DNA from: Candidatus Limimorpha caballi
GTDB taxonomy: Bacteria; Bacteroidota; Bacteroidia; Bacteroidales; F082
Direction: 5' to 3'
Assembly (NCBI GenBank): GCA_018064605.1
Contig: JAGHUX010000007.1
Location: forward strand, 1 to 64,000
Length of the DNA: 64,000 nt
This document shows positions 30,407-40,694 of the stretch, piece by piece. The position numbers and the translations under genes are program-made. The notes below the pieces were generated by a model. The model was given only the letters and a program-made list of their open reading frames with translations, searched no databases and was not told the DNA's origin. Every line of letters starts with the position of its first letter. Position 1 is the first letter of the stretch.

Positions 30407-33394
30407 TTTCCTTGAGATTTCTTTCTCCTGGTATCCTTCGATGATGTCGCCGACCTTGATGTCGTTGAAGCTCTCGATGTTGAGGCCGCATTCGAAGCCC
30501 GCGCTGACTTCCTTGACGTCGTCCTTGAAGCGTTTCAGCGAGCCGAGTGCGCCAGTGTGGATCACGATGCCGTCGCGGATGACGCGCACCTTCGTCTGGC
30601 GGTTGACCTTTCCGTCGAGGACCATGCAGCCGGCGATGTTCCCCACCTTGCTGATGTGGAACACCTCGCGTATCTCGATGTTGCAGGTGACAACCTCCTG
30701 GATCTCAGGGGCGAGCATGCCTTCGATGGCCGACTTGATCTCCTCGATGGCTGTGTAGATGATGGAGTAGAGGCGGATGTCGATCTGCTCGCGTTCCGCG
30801 ATCCTGCGTGCCTGCATCGTCGGGCGCACGTTGAAGCCCACGATGACCGCGTTGGATGCCGACGCCAGCATGATGTCGGCTTCGCTGATGGCGCCCACCG
30901 ACTTGTGGATGATGTTCACCTGCACCTCTTCCGACGAGAGTTTCAGCAACGAGTCGGACAGAGCCTCGACGGAGCCGTCAACATCGGCCTTGACGATGAT
31001 GTTGAGTTCCTTGAAGTCGCCGATGGCGATGCGGCGTCCGATCTCGTCCAGTGTGATGTGTTTCTGCGTGCGTATGCCCTGTTCGCGTTGCAGCTGCTGG
31101 CGGCGGCCCGCTATGGTCTTCACCTCGCGCTCGTCGGTCATGACGTTGAAGTTGTCGCCTGCCTGCGGTGCGCCGTTGAGTCCGAGCAGCAGCAGCGGCG
31201 TTGACGGGCCTGCCTCCTTGAGGGCCTGGTTGCGTTCGTTGAACATGGCCTTGACCTTGCCGTATGTGGTGCCGGCGAGCACCATGTCGCCGACGTGCAG
31301 CGTGCCTTCCTGCACGAGGACCTTGGCCACATAGCCGCGCCCCTTGTCGAGCGCCGACTCTATGACTGAGCCCTTGGCCAGACGGTTCGGGTTGCTCTTC
31401 AGGTCGAGCATCTCGGCTTCGAGAAGCACCTTCTCAAGAAGGTCGTCGACGCCGATGCCTTGCTTGGCCGAGATCTCCTGCGACTGCACCTTGCCGCCCC
31501 ATTCCTCCACGAGGATGTTCATGTCGGCGAGCTGACGGTAGATCTTCTGCGGGTCTGCGGTCGGCTTGTCTATCTTGTTGATCGCAAATACGATAGGCAC
31601 GTTGGCTGCATGTGCGTGGTTGATGGCCTCGATGGTCTGCGGCATGACGCTGTCGTCGGCCGCGATGACGATGATGGCGACGTCGGTGATCTTGGCACCG
31701 CGGGCACGCATGGCGGTGAACGCCTCGTGACCCGGGGTGTCGAGGAACGTGACCTTCTTGCCTGAGCGTGTCTTGACCTCGTATGCTCCGATGTGCTGGG
31801 TGATGCCGCCGGCCTCGCCCGCCGCCACGTTGGTGCTGCGGATGTAGTCGAGGAGCTTGGTCTTGCCATGGTCAACGTGTCCCATCACGGTGACCACCGG
31901 CGCTCTCGGCACCAGGTCCTCAGGGTTGTCGGGCTCGTCGCTCTCGGCCAGGGCCTCCTGCACGTCGATGCTCGTGAACTCGATGCTGAAGCCGAACTCC
32001 TCTGCCACGACCTGCAGGATCTCGGCGTCGAGACGCTGGTTGATGGAGACGAACATGCCGAGGCTCATGCACGTGGCGATGACCTTCGTCACCGGGATGT
32101 TCATCATCGTGGCCAATTCGTTGGCGGTGACGAACTCCGTGACCTTGAGGACTTTCTTCTCCTCCATTTCGTGCATTCTCTCCTCCTCAAGCTCGTTCTG
32201 GATGTTCTGACGTTTCTCGCGGCGGTGCTTGGAGGTCTTCGACTTCCCGAGCGGGCTGAGCCGTGCCAGTGTCTCCTTGATCTGGTTCTTGATCTCCTCG
32301 TCGGAGAGCTCGACTTTCTCCTCAATCAACGGCTGCTTGCCTTTCTTGAAACGGTCCTTCTTGCCGGTCGGCTTGTTCGGGTTACCGCCTTGACCCTGCG
32401 GCTTCCCGCCCTGACCCTGCGGTTTGCCGCCCTGACCCTGCGGCTTCCCGTTCTTCTGCTTGTCCTGATTGGCGATCTCGTCGGGGTTGACGGGGCCGTT
32501 GCCTATGCGTTTGCGTTTTTTCTTCTTGTCTTTCGAGAATTTGTCATCACCTGACGATGCCACCGGCTGCTTGCCTTTCGGCTTGCGTTCCGACGGGAGT
32601 TCTATCTTGCCGAGGATGTTCGGCCCTTCGAGCTTCTTCACCTTGGTGGGTATGAAGTTGACTGGGTTCTCGGTGTTCGCCGCCTGCGCTGCCAGGGCTT
32701 TCTGCTCGGCCGGTGAAGGTTGCGGCTGAGCAGGCTTCTGCTGCTGGTGGTTCTCTTTCTTCTTGCCTTCGTTCTTGGGCTGTCCGTTGCCTTTCCCACT
32801 ACTGGCTTTCTTGGCATCAGGAATGTCAATCTTCCCGACCACGTTCAGTTTCACCGCCTCGGCCGCCGGCCTTTTCTCTTCTTTCTGCCCTTTCGCCACC
32901 TCGGCTGCAGCGGCTTTCTCCGCAGGCTTCTCCGCGGCTTTCTCCACGGCTTTCTCCACGGGCTTCTCAACCTCTTCGGCGGTCGGCTCGGCTTTCGGCT
33001 CGGCTTTCGGCTCGGCTTTCGGCTCCTTCGCGGCTGTCTCTTTCACCGGCGTCTCTCTGGCGGGAATCTTGATGTCGTCAGCCGGGATGCTGTTTGTCTT
33101 GATGGTGACGATTTCGTCGTCTTTCTCCTCCTTCTTGACGGCGGTGTCCTTCTCGTCAACGCTGATGGTCGTGCCCTTGAAGGCCATGATGTTGAGCTGG
33201 TCGGCGTTTTTCTTGACTTCTTTCTCACCCTGGTATTCCTTCACGACCAAGGCATATTGTTCCGCTGTGAGTTTCGTGTTCGGTGACGGGTCGATGTTCT
33301 GGCCTTTCTTGGCTAAGAATTCCACAATGGTCGATGCACCCACATTGAACTCGCGTGCGGCTTTTGATAATCTGATGGTTTTTTCTTCGGACAT
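30401..33394 (-). CDS. infB: Translation initiation factor IF-2
   Basis: 997-aa translational GTPase that delivers initiator tRNA to the 30S subunit. N-terminal IF2N module ([20 protein letters not shown]). A long low-complexity linker, about residues 90-380, is rich in Lys/Glu/Ala/Pro and holds tandem EPKA and PQGQGGK repeats. The G domain has [14 protein letters not shown] and NKID, and C-terminal domains follow. Part of rimP-nusA-infB on the minus strand. Its stop lies within a small repeat (30395-30406). Full length for Bacteroidota IF-2. Confidence 0.97.
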   Translation of the reverse strand: MSEEKTIRLSKAAREFNVGASTIVEFLAKKGQNIDPSPNTKLTAEQYALVVKEYQGEKEVKKNADQLNIMAFKGTTISVDEKDTAVKKEEKDDEIVTIKTNSIPADDIKIPARETPVKETAAKEPKAEPKAEPKAEPTAEEVEKPVEKAVEKAAEKPAEKAAAAEVAKGQKEEKRPAAEAVKLNVVGKIDIPDAKKASSGKGNGQPKNEGKKKENHQQQKPAQPQPSPAEQKALAAQAANTENPVNFIPTKVKKLEGPNILGKIELPSERKPKGKQPVASSGDDKFSKDKKKKRKRIGNGPVNPDEIANQDKQKNGKPQGQGGKPQGQGGKPQGQGGNPNKPTGKKDRFKKGKQPLIEEKVELSDEEIKNQIKETLARLSPLGKSKTSKHRREKRQNIQNELEEERMHEMEEKKVLKVTEFVTANELATMMNIPVTKVIATCMSLGMFVSINQRLDAEILQVVAEEFGFSIEFTSIDVQEALAESDEPDNPEDLVPRAPVVTVMGHVDHGKTKLLDYIRSTNVAAGEAGGITQHIGAYEVKTRSGKKVTFLDTPGHEAFTAMRARGAKITDVAIIVIAADDSVMPQTIEAINHAHAANVPIVFAINKIDKPTADPQKIYRQLADMNILVEEWGGKVQSQEISAKQGIGVDDLLEKVLLEAEMLDLKSNPNRLAKGSVIESALDKGRGYVAKVLVQEGTLHVGDMVLAGTTYGKVKAMFNERNQALKEAGPSTPLLLLGLNGAPQAGDNFNVMTDEREVKTIAGRRQQLQREQGIRTQKHITLDEIGRRIAIGDFKELNIIVKADVDGSVEALSDSLLKLSSEEVQVNIIHKSVGAISEADIMLASASNAVIVGFNVRPTMQARRIAEREQIDIRLYSIIYTAIEEIKSAIEGMLAPEIQEVVTCNIEIREVFHISKVGNIAGCMVLDGKVNRQTKVRVIRDGIVIHTGALGSLKRFKDDVKEVSAGFECGLNIESFNDIKVGDIIEGYQEKEISRKL

Positions 33395-33457
33395 AGAAAT
33401 TTATTTAGTTGGTGATGATTCTTTTTCGTGTCTTTGTATTGTCTTTTTCACTTGATG

Positions 33458-34708
33458 TTAATCGTCGGCGAATTCTGCCTCGAGGATCTTGAACACTTCC
33501 TCTACGGTCTCTATCTCGAGGTCGGCGCGGGTGGCCACCTCGTCAGGTGTGTACGCCAGCACGTTCTTGGCCGTGTCGCACCCCATTTTCTTGAGTGCCT
33601 CGATGACCCATTCGTCGATTTCGTCCTTGAATTCCACGAGCTCGACGTCGTCCTCCATGTCAACCTCGTCGGAGTTGCGGTAAACGTCGATGTCGTAGCC
33701 TGTGAGTCGTCCGGCGAGCTTGATGTTGTATCCGCCCTTGCCGATGGCGAGGCTGACCTGGTCGTTCTCCATATACACCTCGGCGAGTTTCTTGGCTTCG
33801 TGAAGCACTATCGACGTGATCTTCGCCGGGCTGAGCGCTCTTGTGATGAACAGGTCGGGCTTGGTGGTGAAGTTGATGACGTCGATGTTCTCGTTGCGCA
33901 GTTCCCTGACGATGCCGTGGATGCGTGAGCCCTTCATGCCGACGCACGCGCCGACCGGGTCGATCCTGTCGTCGTACGACTCGACGGCGATCTTCGCCCT
34001 CTGACCCGGCTCGCGGACGATCTTGCGGATGGTGATGAGACCGTCGCAGACCTCCGGCACCTCCTGCTCGAACAGGCGTTGCAGGAAGATCTCCGACGTC
34101 CTCGACAACGTGATGACCGGCGAGCCGTTCTTGCTCTCCACGCTCTTCACGATGGCGCGGATGCTGTCGCCTTTCTTGTAGATGTCGGCCGGGATCTGCT
34201 CCGCCTTCGGGACGACAAGCTCTATGCCTTCCTCATCGACGGCGATGATCTCCTTGCGCCATGCCTGCGTGACCTCCGCGTTGATGAGCTCGCCGACTTT
34301 GTCCTTGTATTTCAGATAGATGTTCTCCTTCTCGTATTCCTGAATCTTCGCCTGGAGGTTCTGGCGGATCGCCAAAATCTCGCGGCGGCCGAAGTTGTGG
34401 TAGTTCTCTATCTCCGTCACCTCGTCGCCGACCTCGAAGTCAGGCTCGATCTTGATGGCCTCCGAGTACTCTATCTCGGCGAGGCTGTCCTCCACGTGGC
34501 CATCTTCCACGACAGTGCGCGTGTGGTAAATCTCAAGGTCGCCCTTGTCGATGTTGACGATGATGTCGAAGAACTCGTCACTGCCGTATTTCTTGGCGAG
34601 CATCGCCTTGAAAACGTCACTCAAAATGCGCATCATGGCTTCACGGTCGATGTTCTTGAATTCCTTGAATTCTGAGAAGGTGTCGATTAAATTGTTAATG
34701 GTATCCAT
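33458..34708 (-). CDS. nusA: Transcription termination/antitermination factor NusA
   Basis: 416-aa RNA polymerase-binding factor: NusA N-terminal domain, S1 domain (about 135-200), then two KH domains including DPVGACVGMKGSRIHGIVREL (about 248-268) and SLAIGKGGYNIKLAGRL. The C-terminus (NVLAYTPDEVATRADLEIETVEEVF) has a short helix-hairpin-helix. The gene starts 4 bp after rimP ends and precedes infB by 63 bp, the conserved operon order. Confidence 0.97.
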   Translation of the reverse strand: MDTINNLIDTFSEFKEFKNIDREAMMRILSDVFKAMLAKKYGSDEFFDIIVNIDKGDLEIYHTRTVVEDGHVEDSLAEIEYSEAIKIEPDFEVGDEVTEIENYHNFGRREILAIRQNLQAKIQEYEKENIYLKYKDKVGELINAEVTQAWRKEIIAVDEEGIELVVPKAEQIPADIYKKGDSIRAIVKSVESKNGSPVITLSRTSEIFLQRLFEQEVPEVCDGLITIRKIVREPGQRAKIAVESYDDRIDPVGACVGMKGSRIHGIVRELRNENIDVINFTTKPDLFITRALSPAKITSIVLHEAKKLAEVYMENDQVSLAIGKGGYNIKLAGRLTGYDIDVYRNSDEVDMEDDVELVEFKDEIDEWVIEALKKMGCDTAKNVLAYTPDEVATRADLEIETVEEVFKILEAEFADD

Positions 34709-34712
34709 CTTT

Positions 34713-35174
34713 TTAGAATTTTATGTATGGTCTTATTTCTTTGATTTCCTCTACAGGTATGGTCTCGCTGTCGTGATACAACGTCTTCGTCAACTTGCCG
34801 TATCTCTTCTGCTCCGCCTCCTGAACCTCAATCTGCAAATCGCTGACACTGACGAGCTTATACATCTTCTTTACCCCATCATTCTTTGTGATGAAAAGGT
34901 CCTTGCCGATGTGTTTGACGTACTGCCTCGCGACCAGGAGCGGCTCGTCGATGCCCGCCGACGACACGCTCAGCTCGAAGTCCTCGACGTCCCTGTCGAG
35001 GCGCTCCTCAATGTATCGGCTCAACTCCACGCAGTCGTCAATCGTCACCGCGCTGTCTGAATCAATGTACAACTCTATCACGTTGTCGCGGCTGACACTC
35101 ACGCTCACAACGTATCGGTCGGTGCCCCTCAGGGCCTCTCCGGCCAGACTGATGATAATTCCCTTGTCTGTCAT
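34713..35174 (-). CDS. rimP: Ribosome maturation factor RimP
   Basis: 153-aa 30S assembly factor. Start MTDKGIIISLAGEAL (ATG 35174). A longer form from 35198 would begin inside the terminator that follows tRNA-Gln, so the shorter is chosen. N-terminal domain with LYIDSDSAVTIDDCVELSRYIEERLD, then ELSVSSAGIDEPLLVARQYVKHIGK, matching RimP. First protein gene of the rimP-nusA-infB operon. Confidence 0.93.
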   Translation of the reverse strand: MTDKGIIISLAGEALRGTDRYVVSVSVSRDNVIELYIDSDSAVTIDDCVELSRYIEERLDRDVEDFELSVSSAGIDEPLLVARQYVKHIGKDLFITKNDGVKKMYKLVSVSDLQIEVQEAEQKRYGKLTKTLYHDSETIPVEEIKEIRPYIKF

Positions 35175-35186
35175 GTTCTTTATAAC

Positions 35187-35218
35187 AAAAAAACCCACTA
35201 CTCCTGTAGCAGGTCTTC
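35187..35218 (-). terminator. Terminator between tRNA-Gln and rimP
   Basis: Minus strand CCTGCT-ACAGG-AGTAG hairpin (one G-U) followed by TGGGTTTTTTT. It separates the tRNA-Gln transcript from rimP. Confidence 0.6.
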
Positions 35219-35233
35219 TCGATTAGTCTTGTG

Positions 35234-35304
35234 TTGTCGAGCAAGGATTCGAACCTTGACAGGCAGAACCAAAATCTGCAGTGCTGCCATTACACCACTC
35301 GACA
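35234..35304 (-). tRNA. tRNA-Gln (TTG)
   Basis: 71-nt cloverleaf. Acceptor TGTCGAG/CTCGACA with discriminator A; anticodon stem GCAGA/TCTGC around loop TTTTGGT, giving anticodon TTG for CAA codons; T arm AAGGTTCGAATCCTT. CCA is not encoded. A TACTTTTG box lies 22 nt upstream, at 35326-35333. Confidence 0.97.
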
Positions 35305-35325
35305 GAGTCTTTTCAAAAAGCGCTG

Positions 35326-35333
35326 CAAAAGTA
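35326..35333 (-). promoter_or_regulatory. -7 promoter box of tRNA-Gln
   Basis: Minus strand TACTTTTG followed by C, 22 nt before the tRNA 5' end. Confidence 0.55.
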
Positions 35334-35424
35334 CTAATTTTTTTCATACGCCGATTATTTTGGTCAAAATTTTTTGCAAAACGCAATAATTTCAAAAAAA
35401 CTGCATTTGCTTTTGAAAAAACAT

Positions 35425-35432
35425 TACTTTTG
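35425..35432 (+). promoter_or_regulatory. -7 promoter box of the GT117 gene
   Basis: TACTTTTG followed by C, about 73 nt before ATG 35505, divergent from the tRNA-Gln promoter. Confidence 0.55.
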
Positions 35433-35504
35433 CAACTTCTATAAGGAATGTGAAAAAAGTACTTTTTCACTTTATGAACTTTCAAACTTTATAAACTAAA
35501 ACAA

Positions 35505-38500
35505 ATGAGTTTCAAGAAGTTAAACAACATTGTGGCGTGGTGTGTCTTTCTGGTCGCAACCATCGTCTATTTTCTCACCATGGAGCCTACTGCGAGTTGG
35601 TGGGACTGCGGTGAGTACATTTCAACAGCGTTTAAGTTGCAGGTGGGGCATCCGCCGGGAGCACCTCTCTTCCAGCTCATAGGCCGGTTTTTCTCGCTTT
35701 TCGCTTTCGGTGACGTCACCAAAGTGGCGATGATGATAAACATAATGTCGTGCCTCTGCAGCAGCCTCACGATTTTCTTCCTGTATCTCACAATCTCGAT
35801 GCTCGCGAAGAAAATATGGATGAGAGACGGCGACAACTCGCCGAGAGTCAACCAGATAGGCGTGATGGCAGCCGCTGCGGTCGGGGCGCTGGCTTACACG
35901 TTCACCGACTCGTTCTGGTTCAACGCCGTCGAGGGTGAGGTATATGCGATGTCGTCGTTCCTCACGGCGATAACGTTCTGGGCAATCCTGAAATGGGAGG
36001 AATCCGCTGATACTGAACGGCATTGGCGTTGGATAATATTCATAGCATACATCATAGGACTGTCGATAGGCGTTCACCTTTTGAACCTGCTCGCAATCCC
36101 GGCAATCGTGTATGTCGTGTATTTCAAGAAATACAAGTTCTCGTGGAAAGGCTTCTTCTGGTCGGGTGTCATCTCTGTTGCGCTCGTCGGATTCATCCAG
36201 GTGCTTCTCATCCCCGCAATCGTCTCCCTTGCCGGGAAGTTTGAGCTTTTCTTCGTTAACACAATCGGGCTGCCGTTCAATTTCGGCACGATATTCTATT
36301 TCTTGCTGCTCGCCGCGTTGATTGTCTGGGGCCTGTGGGTTACAACCAAGAACAACCGCGTCATCCTGAACACCGCGGTGCTTTGCTTCATGTTCATCGT
36401 GATTGGGTATTCTTCGTTCTTCATGCTGGCGATCCGCGCCAATGCGAATACACCTATTAATGAAAATGAGCCGAAAGACGCAATCTCGATGCTCTCTTAT
36501 TTGAAACGTGAGCAATACGGCAGCTGGCCGCTGGTTTACGGGGCCTATTACACCGGGAAATATTACGATGTGACCGAAGGCTCTCCGGTCTATAAGAAAG
36601 ACAAGGTGAAAGGAAAATATGTCGAGATAGCCAAAAACCCAGGCGAGCCTGTGTATGACGACAACGTCAAGACCTTGTTCCCGCGCATGTGGAACGGGTC
36701 GAGGGCGCAGTACAAGAACACATACGAGCGTTATATCGACAAGTCGAAGATGCGCGTCACGACGCAGATGACGCCCAACGGCACGCGGGAACGTGTCCTT
36801 ATCCCGACATTCGGGCAGAATTTGAAGTATTTTATTGACTATCAATGTGGTTGGATGTTCTGGCGTTACTTCATGTGGAACTTCGTCGGACGTCAGAACG
36901 ACACCGAGGGACAGGGCGAGATCGAGAACGGCAACTGGGTCAGCGGCATAGGCTTCATCGACAACGCGAGGCTCGGACGTCAGGACAACCTGCCGAGAAG
37001 CATGCAGAACGCGGCTCATACCGAATATTATTTCCTGCCGCTGATTCTCGGACTCGTGGGCCTGTTCTTCCAGATAAAACGCGACCCGAAGAACTGCTGG
37101 GTCGTGTTCCTGCTATTCTTCATGACAGGCATCGCCATCATCATGTATCTGAACCAGACCCCGTATCAGCCGCGTGAACGTGACTACTCGTACGCGGGCT
37201 CGTTCTATGCTTTCGCGATATGGATCGGCTTCGGCGTCCTCGGACTCCTTGACCTTCTTCAGAAAGTTGTTAATAATAAGAAAGTTGCGACAGCAGTCGT
37301 GTCAATACTCTGTCTTGGACTGCCGGTCTTGATGGCGTCGCAGGGCTGGGAGGGACACAACCGTGCCGGCAAGACATCGGCACGCGACTGGGGTAAGAAT
37401 TATCTCACGCAGCTGCCTGAGAACGCGGTCATCTTCACGCGCGGCGACAACGACACTTTCCCGCTCTGGTACGTCCAGGAGGTCGAAGGCTACCGCACCG
37501 ACGTCCGCGTGTGCAACTTCATGCTTTCGTCAGGCTATTGGTATGTCCATCAGATGGGCCGTAAGATATACGAATCGGAGAAACTTCCGCTTTCATTGAC
37601 ACCGGCTCAGTACGACAACGGCGTCAACGAGCAGATCCTCATCCAGGAGGTGTTTGAAGGCCCCGTCGAGCTTAAGGATGTGATCGACTTCGTGAGAAGC
37701 GACAACCCCCGCACCAAAGGCACCGACATGGCCGGAAACAGAGTCAATTATTTCCCGACAAGGAAGCTGAAACTCACCGTTGACAAGGAGAAGGTCATCG
37801 CCAACGGCATAGTGCCGGAAAGCATGAAAGACCAGATTGTCGATGAGATTGTCTGGACCATACCGTCAAGCACACGTGTCATCGTGAAGAATGAGCTCAT
37901 GCTTCTCGATTTCATGGCGACCAACGACTGGGAGAGAGTGGTGTATTTCACGAGCCTGAGCGACATCTCCGACATCCTCGGCATCGACAGGTATCTGCAT
38001 CAGGAAGGCCCGTCGCACCGCTTCATGCCTGTCCTGGCGAAGGACTATTACAAAGGCGCTGGCGGCGTTTTCATCGACGGGTCGTACGACCTTCTCGTCA
38101 ACAAGGCCAGATGGGGCAACCTCAACGACCCTGACGTCACCGTCGATCCGGAAAGCGCACGTAACGTGCTGTTCGCGAAGCAGGCTTACATGCGTCTCGC
38201 ACAGGCCCTCGTCAACGACGGACAGGATGACAAGGCGGTCGAGACACTCGACAAGTGCATCTATTTCTTCCCCGACGAGAAGATCCCGTTCGATATTTAC
38301 ATGATATATTATCCCGAGATCTACTACACGGCCGGCGCGATGGAGAAAGGCGACGCGATGGTGGAGAAACTCCTCGCCAATTCGTTGGACAACCTGCGTT
38401 ACTTCAAGTCGCTCGAACCGAAGTACAAGGAATATTACAGTGAGGAGATCCGCGACAACCTGCGTATAATCAGCCAGTTGTCAGAAGCCGTCAAGAAGGC

Positions 38501-38576
38501 GAAACGCGACGGGCTGAAGGAAGTCCTCGACAAGGCTTTTGATGAGGCGATAAACGATTTCCTGAGCGTGCTGTAG
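35505..38576 (+). CDS. Glycosyltransferase family 117 (DUF2723) membrane protein
   Basis: 1023-aa protein. The N-terminal half holds about ten to twelve membrane helices; the diagnostic start is AWCVFLVATIVYFLTMEPTASWWDCGEYISTAFKLQVGHPPGAPLF-like (residues 10-55, only key parts given). The WDCGE acidic site is typical of GT-C folds. The C-terminal half (after NNKKVATAVVSILCLGLPVL, about 590-605) is soluble and extracytoplasmic, containing FTRGDNDTFPLWYVQEVEGYRTDVRVCN. Members are thought to use polyprenyl-phosphate sugars; the substrate is unknown. Strong terminator downstream. Confidence 0.85.
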   Translation: MSFKKLNNIVAWCVFLVATIVYFLTMEPTASWWDCGEYISTAFKLQVGHPPGAPLFQLIGRFFSLFAFGDVTKVAMMINIMSCLCSSLTIFFLYLTISMLAKKIWMRDGDNSPRVNQIGVMAAAAVGALAYTFTDSFWFNAVEGEVYAMSSFLTAITFWAILKWEESADTERHWRWIIFIAYIIGLSIGVHLLNLLAIPAIVYVVYFKKYKFSWKGFFWSGVISVALVGFIQVLLIPAIVSLAGKFELFFVNTIGLPFNFGTIFYFLLLAALIVWGLWVTTKNNRVILNTAVLCFMFIVIGYSSFFMLAIRANANTPINENEPKDAISMLSYLKREQYGSWPLVYGAYYTGKYYDVTEGSPVYKKDKVKGKYVEIAKNPGEPVYDDNVKTLFPRMWNGSRAQYKNTYERYIDKSKMRVTTQMTPNGTRERVLIPTFGQNLKYFIDYQCGWMFWRYFMWNFVGRQNDTEGQGEIENGNWVSGIGFIDNARLGRQDNLPRSMQNAAHTEYYFLPLILGLVGLFFQIKRDPKNCWVVFLLFFMTGIAIIMYLNQTPYQPRERDYSYAGSFYAFAIWIGFGVLGLLDLLQKVVNNKKVATAVVSILCLGLPVLMASQGWEGHNRAGKTSARDWGKNYLTQLPENAVIFTRGDNDTFPLWYVQEVEGYRTDVRVCNFMLSSGYWYVHQMGRKIYESEKLPLSLTPAQYDNGVNEQILIQEVFEGPVELKDVIDFVRSDNPRTKGTDMAGNRVNYFPTRKLKLTVDKEKVIANGIVPESMKDQIVDEIVWTIPSSTRVIVKNELMLLDFMATNDWERVVYFTSLSDISDILGIDRYLHQEGPSHRFMPVLAKDYYKGAGGVFIDGSYDLLVNKARWGNLNDPDVTVDPESARNVLFAKQAYMRLAQALVNDGQDDKAVETLDKCIYFFPDEKIPFDIYMIYYPEIYYTAGAMEKGDAMVEKLLANSLDNLRYFKSLEPKYKEYYSEEIRDNLRIISQLSEAVKKAKRDGLKEVLDKAFDEAINDFLSVL

Positions 38577-38607
38577 CCTTGGCTGTCAATGGCCGTCACG
38601 ACATTGA

Positions 38608-38644
38608 TTCGCCCCGCAGTGTTTGAACACATCTGCGGGGCGAA
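38608..38644 (+). terminator. GC-rich hairpin after the GT117 gene
   Basis: Perfect 12-bp arms TTCGCCCCGCAG / CTGCGGGGCGAA with a 13-nt loop, 31 bp past the stop. Confidence 0.8.
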
Positions 38645-38646
38645 AT

Positions 38647-38719
38647 CATTCGTGAAATTCGTGTGATTCGTGTGATTCGTGCAATTCGTGGTGAAAAATC
38701 ATTCGTGAAATTCGTGGTC
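38647..38719. repeat. 9-bp ATTCGTGTG-type repeats, intergenic
   Basis: Tandem TTCGTGTGA / TTCGTGCAA units between the GT117 terminator and the end of the polyprenyl synthase gene. On the minus strand they read CACGAATCA / CACGAATTG, the same unit that encodes the His-Glu repeats at 10671-10771. Confidence 0.85.
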
Positions 38720-39694
38720 TTATTTCACCCTTGTGTAGAGGTATCTCGCGTATTCCCTCAGCACCGCCTTGTTCTCTTCGGGAACTGCAATCTCATCGAG
38801 ACGTCTCACCGCGCTCTCGTAATAGCTTTTCATCAGTTCGGTGACGATTCCGCGGACGTCGTACTTGGCGTAGATGTCGAGCACGGCCTTCATCTTGTCG
38901 TCGTCGCGGCCTTTCGGCATGGTGAAGTATTTGTTGAGGAGAGTCTTGTCGTCGGGTGACGCGAGTTGCAAGGCTTTGAGATACAGGTATGTCTTCTTGT
39001 TGTCGGCTATGTCGCCGCCCGGCATCTTGCCGAAGACCTTCACGTCGCCGTAGCAGTCGAAGAGGTCGTCCTGGAGCTGGAACGCGATGCCGAGGTCGAT
39101 GCCGAAGTCATAGACGGCCTGCCTGCCCGTCTCCGGGGCGTCGGCCATGATGGCGCCGATTCTCAGGACGGAGCCGAGCAGCACTGCGGTCTTGAGGCGT
39201 ATCATCTCGATGTATTGCTCGAGTGTCACGTCGTCGGTGGTCTCGAAATTGAGGTCGTGCTGCTGCCCTTCGCACACCTCCAAGGCCACTTTTACAAGCT
39301 CGTGGAGGATGTCGGGGGAGTGCTTGCTGTCGGTCTTCAGAGCGTATTGGAACGCCTTGATGAGCATGGTGTCGCCCGAGAGCAGAGCGATGTTGGAGTT
39401 CCATTTGTGATACACCGTCTCGAGTCCGCGGCGCAGCGGCGCCTCGTCCATGATGTCGTCGTGTATCAGCGTGAAGTTGTGGAATATCTCGGCGGCGACG
39501 GCCGGCGTGAGGCACGCCTCGACATCGCCGCCGAACATCTCGCAGGCGAGAAGGCACAGCGTCGGACGCATGCGCTTCCCCCTCTGCTTCATCGTGTACT
39601 CGATCGGCGCGTAAAGCTCGTCGGGTGTCCCCGTGAAGTCCTGGCTCTCAATAAACCTGGTGATCAGGTCTTGTATCTTTTCTACTGATGTCAT
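38720..39694 (-). CDS. Polyprenyl (geranylgeranyl/farnesyl-type) diphosphate synthase
   Basis: 324-aa trans-isoprenyl diphosphate synthase. First aspartate-rich motif HDDIMDEAPLRRG (about 82-94), second QLQDDLFDCYGD (about 208-219), RGKRMRP substrate loop near 37-43. Start ATG 39694 (MTSVEKIQDL) is supported by the -7 box at 39719-39726; the longer open frame upstream of it is unlikely. Product length (C15, C20 or longer) cannot be decided by eye. Monocistronic, between the GT117 gene and the araC remnant. Confidence 0.92.
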   Translation of the reverse strand: MTSVEKIQDLITRFIESQDFTGTPDELYAPIEYTMKQRGKRMRPTLCLLACEMFGGDVEACLTPAVAAEIFHNFTLIHDDIMDEAPLRRGLETVYHKWNSNIALLSGDTMLIKAFQYALKTDSKHSPDILHELVKVALEVCEGQQHDLNFETTDDVTLEQYIEMIRLKTAVLLGSVLRIGAIMADAPETGRQAVYDFGIDLGIAFQLQDDLFDCYGDVKVFGKMPGGDIADNKKTYLYLKALQLASPDDKTLLNKYFTMPKGRDDDKMKAVLDIYAKYDVRGIVTELMKSYYESAVRRLDEIAVPEENKAVLREYARYLYTRVK

Positions 39695-39718
39695 GACATT
39701 ATATGATTTTTGAAGCCG

Positions 39719-39726
39719 CAAATATA
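39719..39726 (-). promoter_or_regulatory. -7 promoter box of the polyprenyl synthase
   Basis: Minus strand TATATTTG followed by C, 25 nt before ATG 39694. Confidence 0.6.
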
Positions 39727-39937
39727 CGGTTTTTTCACGGAATCGAAGAGCGTCCTGCCAAAAAAAATATATGCCGTGACATGTGGGAAACCGCTCTGCG
39801 CCGGAGACAGTCCGCCGTAAGTACATGTGTGACCAAAATGTGATTTTGTCGAAAATAATTATCTAAAAGAGAAATTTTGACAAACAAAGGTGTTGTGTCA
39901 GCGAAAATATATGTATTCTTGTCGAAATATTAGTGAG

Positions 39938-40659
39938 ATGGGAAACGGCATATATAACGATTCCACGCTGTCTAAGGTGAAGGAGCTTTTCCTGACAGAC
40001 GACATCATCAACCTCGGCGACGACTTCATTCTGGCGCGGCAGAACAACATTGATGTGCAGCTGCTGAGGTATCCGAGCAAGATTAATGGGTTCATAGCCG
40101 CGTATTGCAAGAAGGGCATGGCCCGCTGGAGATGACCATTCTCGCGGTCTCTCCGCAGCTCATGACGCCGTGGCGTTCCGACCTGAACAGGATATTCATC
40201 GACGCCATAACAGTGTTGAGAAACCCGATCATCGAGTTGCTCCCCGAAGAGGTTGACCTTGCATCAAGCTATTTCGCGCTTGCCGACAAGATAGTGGGCG
40301 GCAAGCCCACCTATAAGATGGACGGCATCGGCTATCTGATGACCTCGTTTTTCTACCTGGTAGGCGGCTTCATAAAGAAACGCCTCTCTGACGGGACGGG
40401 GAATGGCACGGTCAACACACGGCATGGCATGATGTTCAATTCATTCCTCGAACTCGTCGAGAAACATCACACTAAGGAGCGGATGGTGAGTTTCTACGCC
40501 GACAAGCACGTGGCTCTCGAAGCGCAGCATCTGCTGCGTCACACCGACTTGACTGTCAAGGAGATAGCCGCCAGGCTGAATTTCACCAACCAGTCGTTTT
40601 GCCATAAATATTTCAAGTCGCACACGGGCATGACGCCTAATGAATACAGGATGAAGTGA
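39938..40659 (+). pseudogene. AraC family regulator, frameshifted and internally deleted
   Basis: The first frame (MGNGIYNDSTLSKVKELFL ... GFIAAYCKKG) is the N-terminus of a Bacteroidota AraC regulator but stops at 40133-40135. Translation would resume one frame over as GHGPLEM-TILAVSPQLM; a lost G in the GGG at 40114-40116 explains the shift. About 35 residues of the cupin region are missing between GPLEM and TILAVSPQ. A second gap joins SFYADK to HVALEAQ, removing the first helix-turn-helix. The second helix-turn-helix (TVKEIAARLNFTNQSFCHKYF) and MTPNEYR end are intact. Probably dead as a regulator. The target is unknown. Confidence 0.75.
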
Positions 40660-40694
40660 GAGTCGCCTTCCGTGCCAGTCGTTCCACGGAGGTG

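Noticed and set aside
31793-33455. Several + strand frames opposite infB
   Set aside because: They are mirror images of IF-2 low-complexity and GTPase coding sequence with no independent support.
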